This document shows, piece after piece, positions 1-9,376 of a DNA stretch of 64,000 nt. This DNA is from Spongilla lacustris (Eukaryota > Porifera > Demospongiae > Spongillida > Spongillidae): positions 6,798,862-6,862,861 of the forward strand of contig OX442436.1 of assembly GCA_949361645.1 (NCBI GenBank). The letters are read 5' to 3'. The notes beneath the pieces were generated by a model. The model saw only the letters and a list, made by a program, of their open reading frames with translations. It made no database searches and was not told where the DNA came from. The translations under genes and the position numbers were made by a program. Positions within the stretch are counted from its first letter, which is position 1, and every line of letters starts with the position of its first letter.

Positions 1-288
1 TGCCAGTGAGGAAACAGAAGAATCAACAGCAAGATCTCCCTCCTCCTCCTCCTCCTCCTCCTCCTCCTCCTCCTCCTCCTCCTCCTCCTCCACCTCCTCC
101 TCCTCCTCCTCCTCCTCCACCTCCTCCTCCTCCTCCCCCTCCCCCTCCCTCACTGGGGTGCTCCACGCCTGGGCTCTTGGAGGCGGGGACCACACAGAAG
201 GTGGCGATGCGAGGGGGCGGCTGTGTGCGGCTGCATCGCTCTTGGGGGTGGTGGCGGGTTTCTTGCTTCGGGGCTTCCGAGTTGCCAT
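1..288 (-). CDS. N-terminal exon of an unrecognised acidic protein (partial)
   Basis: An open frame begins at the ATG complementary to 286-288 and stays open to the window edge (96 codons). It starts MATRKPRSKKPATTPKSD, a basic, proline- and serine-rich stretch, then turns into a long run of glutamates with occasional valines encoded by a GAG-type microsatellite (complement of the CCT repeat at about 37-140), and ends GDLAVDSSVSSLA at the edge. A basic head followed by an acidic tract suits a nuclear or chromatin-associated protein, but I recognise no family. The start was chosen because it is in frame with the non-repetitive residues at both ends of the tract and has an A at -3. The opposite strand gives a polyproline reading, which I consider a shadow. 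The rest of the gene would lie to the left of the window. Confidence 0.45.
   Translation of the reverse strand, partial: MATRKPRSKKPATTPKSDAAAHSRPLASPPSVWSPPPRAQAWSTPVREGEGEEEEEVEEEEEEEEVEEEEEEEEEEEEEEEEEGDLAVDSSVSSLA
37..140. repeat. CCT/AGG trinucleotide microsatellite
   Basis: Almost pure CCT triplets with a few CAC and CCC interruptions. On the minus strand it reads as a glutamate tract inside the partial coding exon, so it is probably a coding microsatellite that can change length. Confidence 0.9.
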
Positions 289-601
289 CTTGCGCTCTCC
301 ATGGAGCGGAGATATGGCAAAGCTGGCTTCCGTGTCGCTAATGTCGTCACCCGTAGATGCCGCCTTCGGCGTTTTGATATTCGTAGGAGCATAGATGGCA
401 GGAGTAAGTGTTGCTGTAGAATATTTATTCAGCCACGCACGATGGCTCCGAAGTGCCGTCTGCGCCTTGTTCAGTAAGTTGTCATTTTGACTCATCTTTT
501 TTAAAGAGGGCGCTTGTACAAAAATAGTAATTACGTACTTTTAGCAACGATGATTATTATACCAATATTGTATTTAGTTAACTTTATTTTAAATAAAAAT
601 A
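289..601. other. Intergenic sequence, nothing recognised
   Basis: Presumed upstream region of the minus-strand gene that starts at 288. The right part is AT-rich. No open frame or repeat with a recognisable relative is visible. Confidence 0.5.
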
Positions 602-925
602 CACATTGCAACGTGTCCGGATACTTTTGCACCTTCTTACTCCACAATTGCTGCTAAGCAAGTTGGAGCAGTTGCTCAAGAGGCAGAAGAAAAGAAGATG
701 CAGAAGTATAAACACCTTGACTCATGCCACTTTTTCACTCCAGTGGCAATAGAAACAAGTGGAGTTTTTGGACCAAAGACAATGGAGTTCCTGAAAGGTT
801 TGGAACATCGGTTGAGGCAGGTGTCTGGAGAAGCCAACTTCTTTGCATATCTCACTCAGAGACTCTCAGTTGCCGTCCAACGTGGCAATGCAGCTTCTGT
901 GTTGGGAACAAATGAAGATGGGCAG
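602..925 (+). mobile_element. Non-LTR retroelement remnant (C-terminal domain)
   Basis: One frame open from about 593 reads CPDTFAPSYSTIAAKQVGA and later VAIETSGVFGPKTMEFLKGL and QRLSVAVQRGNAASVLGT. This is the C-terminal region that follows the reverse transcriptase in a family of animal retroelements with a restriction-like endonuclease: a P-V-A-x-E-T-x-G-V core, then a Q-R-L-S-x-A-x-Q-R-G-N-A ending. The RT itself is absent, so this is a 5'-truncated dead copy. It is a more diverged subfamily than the minus-strand copies at 1262-1462 and 2000-2255. Confidence 0.7.
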
Positions 926-1261
926 TCAGGAGGAAGAGTTTTTTGTATAAATATGTATATTGTGTGAGTGAGTGAGTGTTAGGATAAGTATCATGTTGTT
1001 GTTTGTTCATTTATCCCGATGTATCTGTATAATTGTATTCCCTGTTTATATTAATATATATAATTATATATATATAATGAAGTTTACATCCTTTTTACAT
1101 TTGTATTAATAATTTTTATTATTATTAAAACAACATCACAATACAGGATAAATGGACATACACAAATATACTGATATATAAACATATACAACTAGACTAC
1201 ACACAATGTACACAAAATGCTATTCAACCCTACATCACTTTGACTGATGCTACGGGAAAGG
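926..1261. other. AT-rich spacer
   Basis: Simple TA-rich sequence (around 1050-1140) between retroelement fragments. No gene or structured repeat seen. Confidence 0.5.
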
Positions 1262-1462
1262 ATGGCAATGGCATTAGCTCATACCAGGTGAAGGTTCAGC
1301 CACCCGTAGAGTTCGGTAAGAACCACTGACTTTGTCTTGGACGAGCAAGTGGCTAGTCGAGAGGCTAGCTGAGAGATAGAATCCAAAGCCTCTTTTCCCC
1401 AGGCTCCATACGACTCCACCACCAATGGTACACAGACCCAATCAAGTTCCTTATATTTGGTG
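1262..1462 (-). mobile_element. Non-LTR retroelement remnant (C-terminal domain)
   Basis: The minus strand reads KELDWVCVPLVVESYGAWGK, then SQLASRLATCSSKTKSVVL and ELYGWLNLHLV followed by a stop and ANAIAI. This is the same C-terminal domain as the copies at 2000-2255, 48960-49260, 49545-51075, 51275-51585 and 52800-53700. The in-frame stop and missing RT show it is dead. Confidence 0.75.
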
Positions 1463-1600
1463 TCATTGGAGGAGTGCTTTTAATCATATTAAATTTATTT
1501 TGTTTGTGTTAGTGTGTTTATTTTGCTGTTTATAATCACACAGTATTAATGATAATTAATTTCTTAAGTTTTTTTGTACATAACTAATCACAAATAGACA

Positions 1601-1650
1601 TAAGAAGTCCTAAGAAGTCCTAAGAAGTCCTAAGAAGTCCTAAGAAGTCC
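1601..1650. repeat. 10-bp tandem repeat, 5 copies
   Basis: Five perfect copies of TAAGAAGTCC. Confidence 0.95.
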
Positions 1651-1667
1651 TTTATCTACAGCATTTC

Positions 1668-1890
1668 CACGTCAGCTACTGACAGCCTTTGAAGGAAGCA
1701 TTGCTCTCCCCAGAAGCCAATTTAAGGCGATGACCAAGATCTTTTATGAATTTTAGAGTCTCTGTGCCAAACACACCAAAAGACTCTATGGGGTGCAGAT
1801 ATGGCCAGGGCCCAGATGGGCATACTTCTGTGCAGCTGATAAGGCCCTGTGAATAATGTCATTGAATTCAGCATGACGAAAATGGCGACC
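1668..1890 (-). mobile_element. Non-LTR retroelement remnant, frameshifted
   Basis: Minus-strand pieces in different frames read RHAEFNDIIHRALSAAQKYA and KFIKDLGHRLKLASGESNAS, then QRLSVA. They match the domain order of the remnant at 602-925. Stops and frame changes between the pieces show decay. Confidence 0.55.
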
Positions 1891-1901
1891 TGTGCAGCTA
1901 A

Positions 1902-1967
1902 GGCCATGAGGCCATGAGGCCATGAGGCCATGAGGCCATGAGGCCATGAGGCCATGAGGCCATGAGG
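1902..1967. repeat. 8-bp tandem repeat (CCATGAGG)
   Basis: About eight copies of CCATGAGG inside the decayed retroelement region. It creates a spurious minus-strand reading frame. Confidence 0.9.
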
Positions 1968-1999
1968 CATATTATAGCACATAAACACAATATTCAGCT

Positions 2000-2255
2000 C
2001 TATGGTGGAGGAGCTATCCTAGAGAGGATAGCTGTAGTGTATATCTCGTTGAGTAGGATGGATTTTGGCCGGCACATGGAGGTGGCGAGTCTGGAGGCTA
2101 CTGGGGAGATGATGGTAGTGGCTACTTTCCCTTGAGCCCCCCCGTAGGTTTTTAAGAACCATGTAGACACGTACTTATCATTGGCTTGGTACTTCAGTGG
2201 CTTGGGGAACAGCTGCAGCCAACACTCCTGCTTCCAAATTAAGTTACTATAATAG
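2000..2255 (-). mobile_element. Non-LTR retroelement remnant (C-terminal domain)
   Basis: The minus strand reads KQECWLQLFPKPLKYQAND, then LKTYGGAQGKVATTIISPVA and SRLATSMCRPKSILLNEIY, the same domain as at 1262-1462. The glycine/tryptophan core is degraded (a Q replaces the usual W) and part of the C-terminus is missing. Confidence 0.6.
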
Positions 2256-2304
2256 GGCATGTTTTAAAATTATCCCTGCCTCTTAAATCTGACATGAGTA
2301 CAAG

Positions 2305-2949
2305 CAACCCTTACCCTAAGGTTCAGTAGTGCCATCCCTTACCCTAAGGTTCAGTAGTGCCATCCCTTACCCTAAGGTTCAGTAGTGCCATCCCTTACCC
2401 TAAGGTTCAGTAGTGCCATCCCTTACCCTAAGGTTCAGTAGTGCCATCCCTTACCCTAAGGTTCAGTAGTGCCATCCCTTACCCTAAGGTTCAGTAGTGC
2501 CATCCCTTACCCTAAGGTTCAGTAGTGCCATCCCTTACCCTAAGGTTCAGTAGTGCCATCCCTTACCCTAAGGTTCAGTAGTGCCATCCCTTACCCTAAG
2601 GTTCAGTAGTGCCATCCCTTACCCTAAGGTTCAGTAGTGCCATCCCTTACCCTAAGGTTCAGTAGTGCCATCCCTTACCCTAAGGTTCAGTAGTGCCATC
2701 CCTTACCCTAAGGTTCAGTAGTGCCATCCCTTACCCTAAGGTTCAGTAGTGCCATCCCTTACCCTAAGGTTCAGTAGTGCCATCCCTTACCCTAAGGTTC
2801 AGTAGTGCCATCCCTTACCCTAAGGTTCAGTAGTGCCATCCCTTACCCTAAGGTTCAGTAGTGCCATCCCTTACCCTAAGGTTCAGTAGTGCCATCCCTT
2901 ACCCTAAGGTTCAGTAGTGCCATCCCTTACCCTAAGGTTCACTAGTGCC
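2305..2949. repeat. 28-bp satellite, about 23 near-perfect copies
   Basis: A 28-bp unit beginning TTACCCTAAGGTTCAGTAGT is repeated about 23 times with almost no divergence; only the last unit differs (ACTAGT for AGTAGT). Such homogeneity means recent expansion or active homogenisation. Each unit contains TTACCCTAA, whose complement is TTAGGGTAA. Confidence 0.97.
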
Positions 2950-3508
2950 ATTTTAACTTTGGCTGCTGAGTTCTTTTTGGTCCAACAACTTGTACCTCTC
3001 AAGCTGTGTGGTGTACCTTGGGGGCATGGCTTATTAGACCCCATGCAGACTGATAGGTGCAAGTGTTGACACACACACACATGGCCTCAGGTCCTGTGTT
3101 GACACACAGACATGGCCTCAGGTGCTCTTTTGGAGCAAAGTTGGTACATAGAAGATCTCGCCCAGAGCCCTAAGGTCTGAAGTAAGTGTCCAGATGGCAT
3201 CAGGTGGAGACCCATTGCACCATCATATATGTAGCTATGGCAGTGAAAGGGACTGGTGATGTATACACAGAGAACCCTTGAGAACAGATTATTCTGAAGA
3301 TCAGAGGTCATTCAGCTACCTTATGCAAAGGCTCTCTGTTGTGAGGGTAATGTTCTAGGCACCATGGAGATGCCTGACCTTAGATAATAATAGGCTCTGG
3401 CCTGACGTTGCATGCATAAACATGTTGTAGTGTATAAATATCGGGTGGATGTGTGAATTCGGTACGATCAATGGCACAAACACATGTATTCTAACAAGTT
3501 AACCAACA
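2950..3508. other. Intergenic sequence between satellite and AVL9 3' end
   Basis: Unique sequence, with a short CA run near 3070. No coding signal; the right part would include the AVL9 3' untranslated region. Confidence 0.5.
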
Positions 3509-4969
3509 CTAGCTATCATCTTGGAGACTGTCTTGGAAGCTCCCTCCTGTCCACCATGATGCTGCAGCACTCCAGATGCCCGACACAGCACTGCTTACTC
3601 TGCCAGCAGTGGAGGCTAAGACCTGCTGCGTGCCATGAAGCACGCGGGTCACCTGCTCACTTGAATGAAGACTTAGCCCGTAGTCGCTCATCTGAACATA
3701 CAGTCGCCTCTTCAAGTCTCCCATACTGAGCTGCCCTTCGCACAGATGTGTGGGCGTGACCTTGCTCAGGTCTTCATGTGATGATGCTGCCCACACCTTG
3801 TACACTGGACTTCTAATCCAGGCAAGAACAAAGGCAGCATTGAAATGTTCCATGGACACACTGTCACCATGGTGACAAGTAGCCAGAAGGGAAAGAAGGT
3901 ACATCTTGAACTGCATACGGACCCAGTCATGGCTCCCATACCAGCCAGCAGTGCTATGAGGGGACACAGGGCTGCTGTCTCCCCTAACACCAGAGGACAG
4001 AAGGGAACAGAATCTTAGGTCAGCTGATGTCAAATGAAGAAGTGGCAGCAAATCTTGTGACAAAATGTCAACCACTCCAGTTTCCATGTTCACAAAGACA
4101 TCGCACAGTTTGGTCTTCTGCTTTTCAAAGAGAGGATTGACAGCTCCAGTGAGCAGCAGTCTGGTGTCCATGGCAACAATGAGGTCCATTTGCTGAAGTG
4201 ATAGGTAAGGCTGCAGTGATGATTGGAAAGGAAACACATGGAGAGGAAAGCCATAGCAGTCGCCAGTACTGGCCAGGTCTATTAGACCCTCAATGCATAG
4301 TGGCAGGAGTGATGCCATGGACATCACACACTTGGATACATTACCAGAAGATGAACCATATACTAACACCTTACTTCTTAACAGCATTGCCTTAAAAATC
4401 TGGAGTAATTTGTGCTGGTAGCGTTCCACCTGATCACTGGGGCAAAGTCCCACGTGACATACCGTCAAGGCCATATGAGGGTTAATGGCAACGTTCAAGT
4501 CGTCATAAGCACTAACCAGTATCGCCACATCAGTAAATTTCCCGTTAAAGTAGGCATGTGTAACAATGTTTAGCTTAGCTTCAATATAACCGAACAGTGG
4601 TACTCGCGAGAGAACACAAACACTCTTCTGAACTGTCGAGCGGGTCACTTCAGCATCCTGTTGCAAATCCTTAGCTTCCACTTGTCGAAAGCAGGCCACA
4701 CCATACACAGTCCCCATGGAAACTTCCAGGGAAGGTAAAGCAAAGTATACGGAGCCCTGGTCGTAGTTGTGACAACCGTCTGGTAGGGCTATGTGAGGAA
4801 CGTGCCGCCAGGCTTGAGGCAGCTGTAAAGTGAGGTTGTCTGTCGAAGATGAAGATAGAGGTGGATGAAGAAAGGTTACAGTTGCTCCTTTTTGGTGATG
4901 GAAATCAACCACCAGAATGTGTAGCACCACTGAATTTGAGCTAACTCGAGAGCTAGAGCAATCTGCCAT
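3509..4969 (-). CDS. AVL9: Late secretory pathway protein AVL9 homologue (tripartite DENN domain)
   Basis: A single uninterrupted frame of 486 codons. The N-terminus (VVLHILVVDFHHQKGATV, then LPDGCHNYDQGSVYF and QKSVCVLSRVPLFGYIEAKL) matches the upstream DENN part of AVL9, including the diagnostic LPDGxHNY and TVQKSVCVLS motifs. The C-terminal part (TSADLRFCSLLSSGV, then DWVRMQFKMYLLSLL and GQLSMGDLKRRL) matches the conserved AVL9 tail. AVL9 proteins act late in secretion, in Golgi-to-surface traffic and cell polarity. The protein is shorter than the roughly 650-residue vertebrate form because the long central linker is missing. It is intronless although most neighbouring genes have many introns, so an old retrocopy that took over the function is possible. 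Its start codon is 68 bp from that of FGGY on the other strand. Confidence 0.9.
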   Translation of the reverse strand: MADCSSSRVSSNSVVLHILVVDFHHQKGATVTFLHPPLSSSSTDNLTLQLPQAWRHVPHIALPDGCHNYDQGSVYFALPSLEVSMGTVYGVACFRQVEAKDLQQDAEVTRSTVQKSVCVLSRVPLFGYIEAKLNIVTHAYFNGKFTDVAILVSAYDDLNVAINPHMALTVCHVGLCPSDQVERYQHKLLQIFKAMLLRSKVLVYGSSSGNVSKCVMSMASLLPLCIEGLIDLASTGDCYGFPLHVFPFQSSLQPYLSLQQMDLIVAMDTRLLLTGAVNPLFEKQKTKLCDVFVNMETGVVDILSQDLLPLLHLTSADLRFCSLLSSGVRGDSSPVSPHSTAGWYGSHDWVRMQFKMYLLSLLATCHHGDSVSMEHFNAAFVLAWIRSPVYKVWAASSHEDLSKVTPTHLCEGQLSMGDLKRRLYVQMSDYGLSLHSSEQVTRVLHGTQQVLASTAGRVSSAVSGIWSAAASWWTGGSFQDSLQDDS

Positions 4970-5037
4970 TTTAGCCGTATTGTATAATAGTACTAGGCCT
5001 ATTATATTTATGCATTTATATGCGCGCGCACTTTTAA
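4970..5037. promoter_or_regulatory. Shared bidirectional promoter, AVL9 / FGGY
   Basis: Only 68 bp separate the AVL9 start codon (minus strand, 4969) from the FGGY start codon (plus strand, 5038), so core promoters and 5' untranslated sequence must overlap here or lie inside the genes. The interval is AT-rich with a short CG-alternating stretch near 5021. No factor-binding motif stands out. A promoter is inferred from geometry only. Confidence 0.6.
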
Positions 5038-7418
5038 ATGTCGCACCTGTTTATTGGCGTAGATGTCGGGACGTCGAGTGTTCGAGCCGCTATCTATGAC
5101 GCTTTGGGTCAGAAGTTAGGCTACTGCGAACGTTCGATTCAAATTTGGAAGAGCCCTGATTTACCCGATGGATCGTACGAGCAGTCGAGCACAGACATAT
5201 GGGCTGCCGTATGTCATACGGTGAAGGTATAGATAGTGAAGAGTAGGTGTTCTGTATGTACAGTTTACACCATAATTATAGGAGGTTACTAAGGGACATT
5301 CTCCAGATGCAGTCAAGGGGATAGGCTTTGATGCCACGTGCTCTCTGGCAGTGGTGGACAAAGATGGCGGTCCTGTGACAGTCAGCACGTCACGTGACCC
5401 AGCCAGAAATGTAATGATGTGGCAAGACCACCGTGCTTTGGTAGAGACAGATGCCATCAATTCTACCAACCATCCAGTCTTGCAGTTTGTTGGGGGTAAG
5501 ATCTCTCCTGAGATGCAGCCTCCTAAACTGTTGTGGCTGAAGACACACTTGTACAATGACTGCTGGAGTAAAGCCAGCCATTTTATGGATCTTGCGGACT
5601 ACATGACCTACAGAGCCACACGGTCACATTCCAGGTGAGAGATGAGAGGTGTGGGGGGCGGGGCTGTTGTGGACATCTACTCAGGTGCTATTAGGTAATG
5701 GAGCTAAGCAACTTCCATGTGGTCACACACAAGGTTGAATTTTCCTAATATGGTCTGGTTTGGTCACTATTCCTTATATGGTCTGGTTTGGTCACTATTC
5801 CTTATATGGTCTACTTCTGTCACTGTTCCTTATATGGTCTGGTTTGATCACTATTCCTTATATGGTCTGGTTCTGTCACTATTCCTTATATGGTCTGGTT
5901 TGGTCACTATTCCTTATATGGTCTGGTTTGATCACTGTTCCTTATATGGTCTGGTTTGGTCACTATTCCTTATATGGTCTGGTTTGATCACTATTCCTTA
6001 TATGGTCTGGTTTGATCACTGTTCCTTATATGGTCTGGTTCTGTCACTGTTCCTTACATGTACATATGGTGCTTACTTTCAGATCATTGTGCTGTGTTGT
6101 TTGCAAATGGACCTATGTGGGTCACCTCCCAGGCTTGCAGAAGTGCCTAAGTACTCGTGTTACACAAGGATGGAATGACAGTTTTTGGCAACAGATTGGC
6201 TTGGATGATATTGTTAATGAAGAATATGTTAGGATAGGTATGTCATTGTGTTTGCATGTACATTTTCTTAAGGCACGTAAATAACATGGCACTAACAGCA
6301 CCATAAAAAGGTCCTAACAGCACCATAACATGGTTCTAATGGCACCATAACATGGTCCTAATGGCACCATAACATGGTCCTAACAGCACCATAACATGGT
6401 CCTAACATGGGACAGTTTCCGCGAAAATGTCCGAGTTTTATAACACTATAATCTTATAAAAATGCTTCTTGTTTGAGTCGCTATATCTTCCGAACGCTAA
6501 ACGGTATCGAATTTCTATTTTCAAAAGTTCATACTACACCATTTCGCTATGATAAATTACATTTTGGAGTCTTGCACTTGCTCCATGCCAGTATTGCAAC
6601 GTTCGATACCCGACCGGGTTCAAACCCGTCATAACTTTGGGTAGGAGTAATCAAATCGCTTCAAATTTGGTTTGTAGGTACAGAGGTCCTATACCTATCG
6701 ATTTGTACTGTTCGCTAATTTTTATGCCATCCGTTACGGAGATACAGTTGAACAAACTACGTGCACTTTTTCCCGCTCGTTTCGCGCCTATGATATAACA
6801 ACCGCCTCCCCATACATTGAGCGGACGCGATTTGCCAAAATCATTGGCAGGAATCGAGCGGGATAAAGTGGACGTAGTTTGTTCAACTGTATCTCCGTAA
6901 CGGATGGCATAAAAATTAACGAACAGAACAAATCGATAAGTATAGGACCTCTATACCTACAAACCGAATTTGAAGCGATTTGATTACTCCTACCCAAAGT
7001 TATGGCGGGTTTGAACCTGGTCGGGTATCGAACGTTGCAATACTGGCATGGAGCAAGTGCAAGACTCCAAAATGTAATTTATCATAGAAAAATGGTGTAA
7101 TATGAACTTTCGAAAATAGGAAGTTGATAGCGTTTAGCGTTCGGAAGATATAGCGATTCAAACAAGAAGTATTTTTATAAGATTATAATGTTATAAAACT
7201 CGGACATTTTCGCGGAAACTGTCCCACATAACTATTATTATAATTAGCGTGATGTGAATATCTGTGCCCACAACATAGGTACAGTCATTTTAACCCCTGG
7301 AGAGCCTGTTGGCCAAGGATTAACATCAGAGGCAGCTGCTGAGCTTGGGCTCAATGTTGGAACACCTGTATCAACAGCTCTAATTGATGCCCATGCTGGG
7401 GGTTTAGGTAAGAGGTGT

Positions 7419-7486
<68 letters not shown>

Positions 7487-9324
7487 CAGAAGGAAAGAGA
7501 CAGGTGGTTAGCTTCAGGAAAGATGGATAGAGTAATTACATTGATATGTGTTTATTGTAGGTATGGTTGGAGCTGACCTCAGTTGCCTTGGCAATGCACA
7601 AGCATTTAACGTTGCTTCACGGCTAGCAGTCATAGGAGGAACATCAACCTGTTTGATGGCTGTATGTAGACATGGTGTGTGTACATCATTGTGCAGGTGT
7701 GTGTGTGATATGTGGGTGTATGTGGTGGGTGTGACCACATGTGTAGCAGCAGATGTGCATCACTTGCATGGCTTTGCTATCAGGATGTCACCTTGCCAAT
7801 GTGGGTACACATAATGGATTGATTAACTGCTACCATCCGTTCTTAGAGACTGTTCAGGTGTTGCTTGTGTTGGTATGGGCAATAATGCACAGATAACAGC
7901 TTGAGAGATGGAAGGTCTAGCCATCTTGAGAGATGGGAGGTCTTGCCATCTTGAGAGATGGGAGGTCTAGCCATCTTGAGAGATGGAAGGTCTAGCCATC
8001 TTGAGAGATGGGAGGTCTTGCCATCTTGAGAGATGGGAGGTCTAGCCATCTTGAGAGATGGAAGGTCTAGCCATCTTGAGAGATGGGAGGTCTTGCCATC
8101 TTGAGAGATGGAAGGTCTAGCCATCTTGAGAGATGGGAGGTCTTGCCATCTTGAGAGATGGGAGGTCTAGCCATCTTGAGAGATGGAAGGTCTAGCCATC
8201 TTGAGAGATGGCCATCTTGAGAGATGGGAGGTCTAGCCATCTTGAGAGATGGAAGGTCTAGCCATCTTGAGAGATGGGAGGTCTTGCCATCTTGAGAGAT
8301 GGGAGGTCTTGCCATCTTGAGAGATGGGAGGTCTTGCCATCTTGAGAGATGGAAGGTCTAGCCATCTTGAGAGATGGGAGGTCTTGCCATCTTGAGAGAT
8401 AGGAGGTCTTGCCATCTTGAGAGATGGGAGGTCTTGCCATCTTGAGAGATGGGAGGTCTTGCCATCTTGAGAGATGGAAGGTCTAGCCATCTTGAGAGAT
8501 GGGAGGTCTTGCCATCTTGAGAGATGGGAGGTCTTGCCATCTTGAGAGATGGAAGGTCTAGCCATCTTGAGAGATGGGAGGTCTTGCCATCTTGAGAGAT
8601 GGGAGGTCTTGCCATCTTGAGAGATTGGAGGTCTTGCCATCTTGAGAGATGGAAGGTCTAGCCATCTTGAGAGATGGGAGGTCTTGCCATCTTGAGAGAT
8701 GGGAGGTCTTGCCATCTTGAGAGATGGAAGGTCTAGCCATTTTGAGAGATTGGAGGTCTTGCCATCTTGAGAGATGGGAGGTCTTGCCATCTTGAGAGAT
8801 GGGAGGTCTTGCCATCTTGAGAGATGGGAGGTCTTGCCATCTTGAGAGATGGGAGGTCTTGCCATCTTGAGAGATGGGAGGTCTTGCCATCTTGAGAGAT
8901 GGAAGGTCTAGCCATTTTGAGAGATGGGAGGTCTTGCCATCTTGAGAGATGGGAGGTCTTGCCATCTTGAGAGATGGGAGGTCTTGCCATCTTGAGAGAT
9001 GGGAGGTCTTGCCAGCACAGAGAACTGTGAAGTTACATATGTGTGGTTGTGGTAACACATACCATTCAGACATCAATTGCTCCTGAAGTGAAGCCTCATT
9101 CATTGCTCTGAAGAAGAATAGCAGTAATCTAGTTGGGCACAGGGGCATTGTTAAGGATGTAGGTGCCTATAATAGTTGTACCATATAGTCCAGTTATTAA
9201 TTAAATATTCTAGACATCAAGTGATGCAGTGTTTGTCCATGGAGTGTGGGGACCATACTTCTCCGCCATGGTTCCTGGCAAGTTTTTGAATGAAGGAGGT
9301 CAGAGTGCAACTGGGTCCGTAGTA

Positions 9325-9376
<52 letters not shown>

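Noticed and set aside
2305..2949. CRISPR-like regular array
   Set aside because: The repeats are head-to-tail without unique spacers, and the context is a eukaryotic nuclear genome.
5161..5556. 131-codon minus-strand frame over FGGY exon 2
   Set aside because: Shadow of a well-supported plus-strand exon; no family resemblance.
7843..9148. Long minus-strand frames of up to 210 codons
   Set aside because: They lie wholly in the 25-bp minisatellite, whose unit lacks stops; they repeat one 25-residue word in several frames and sit in an FGGY intron.
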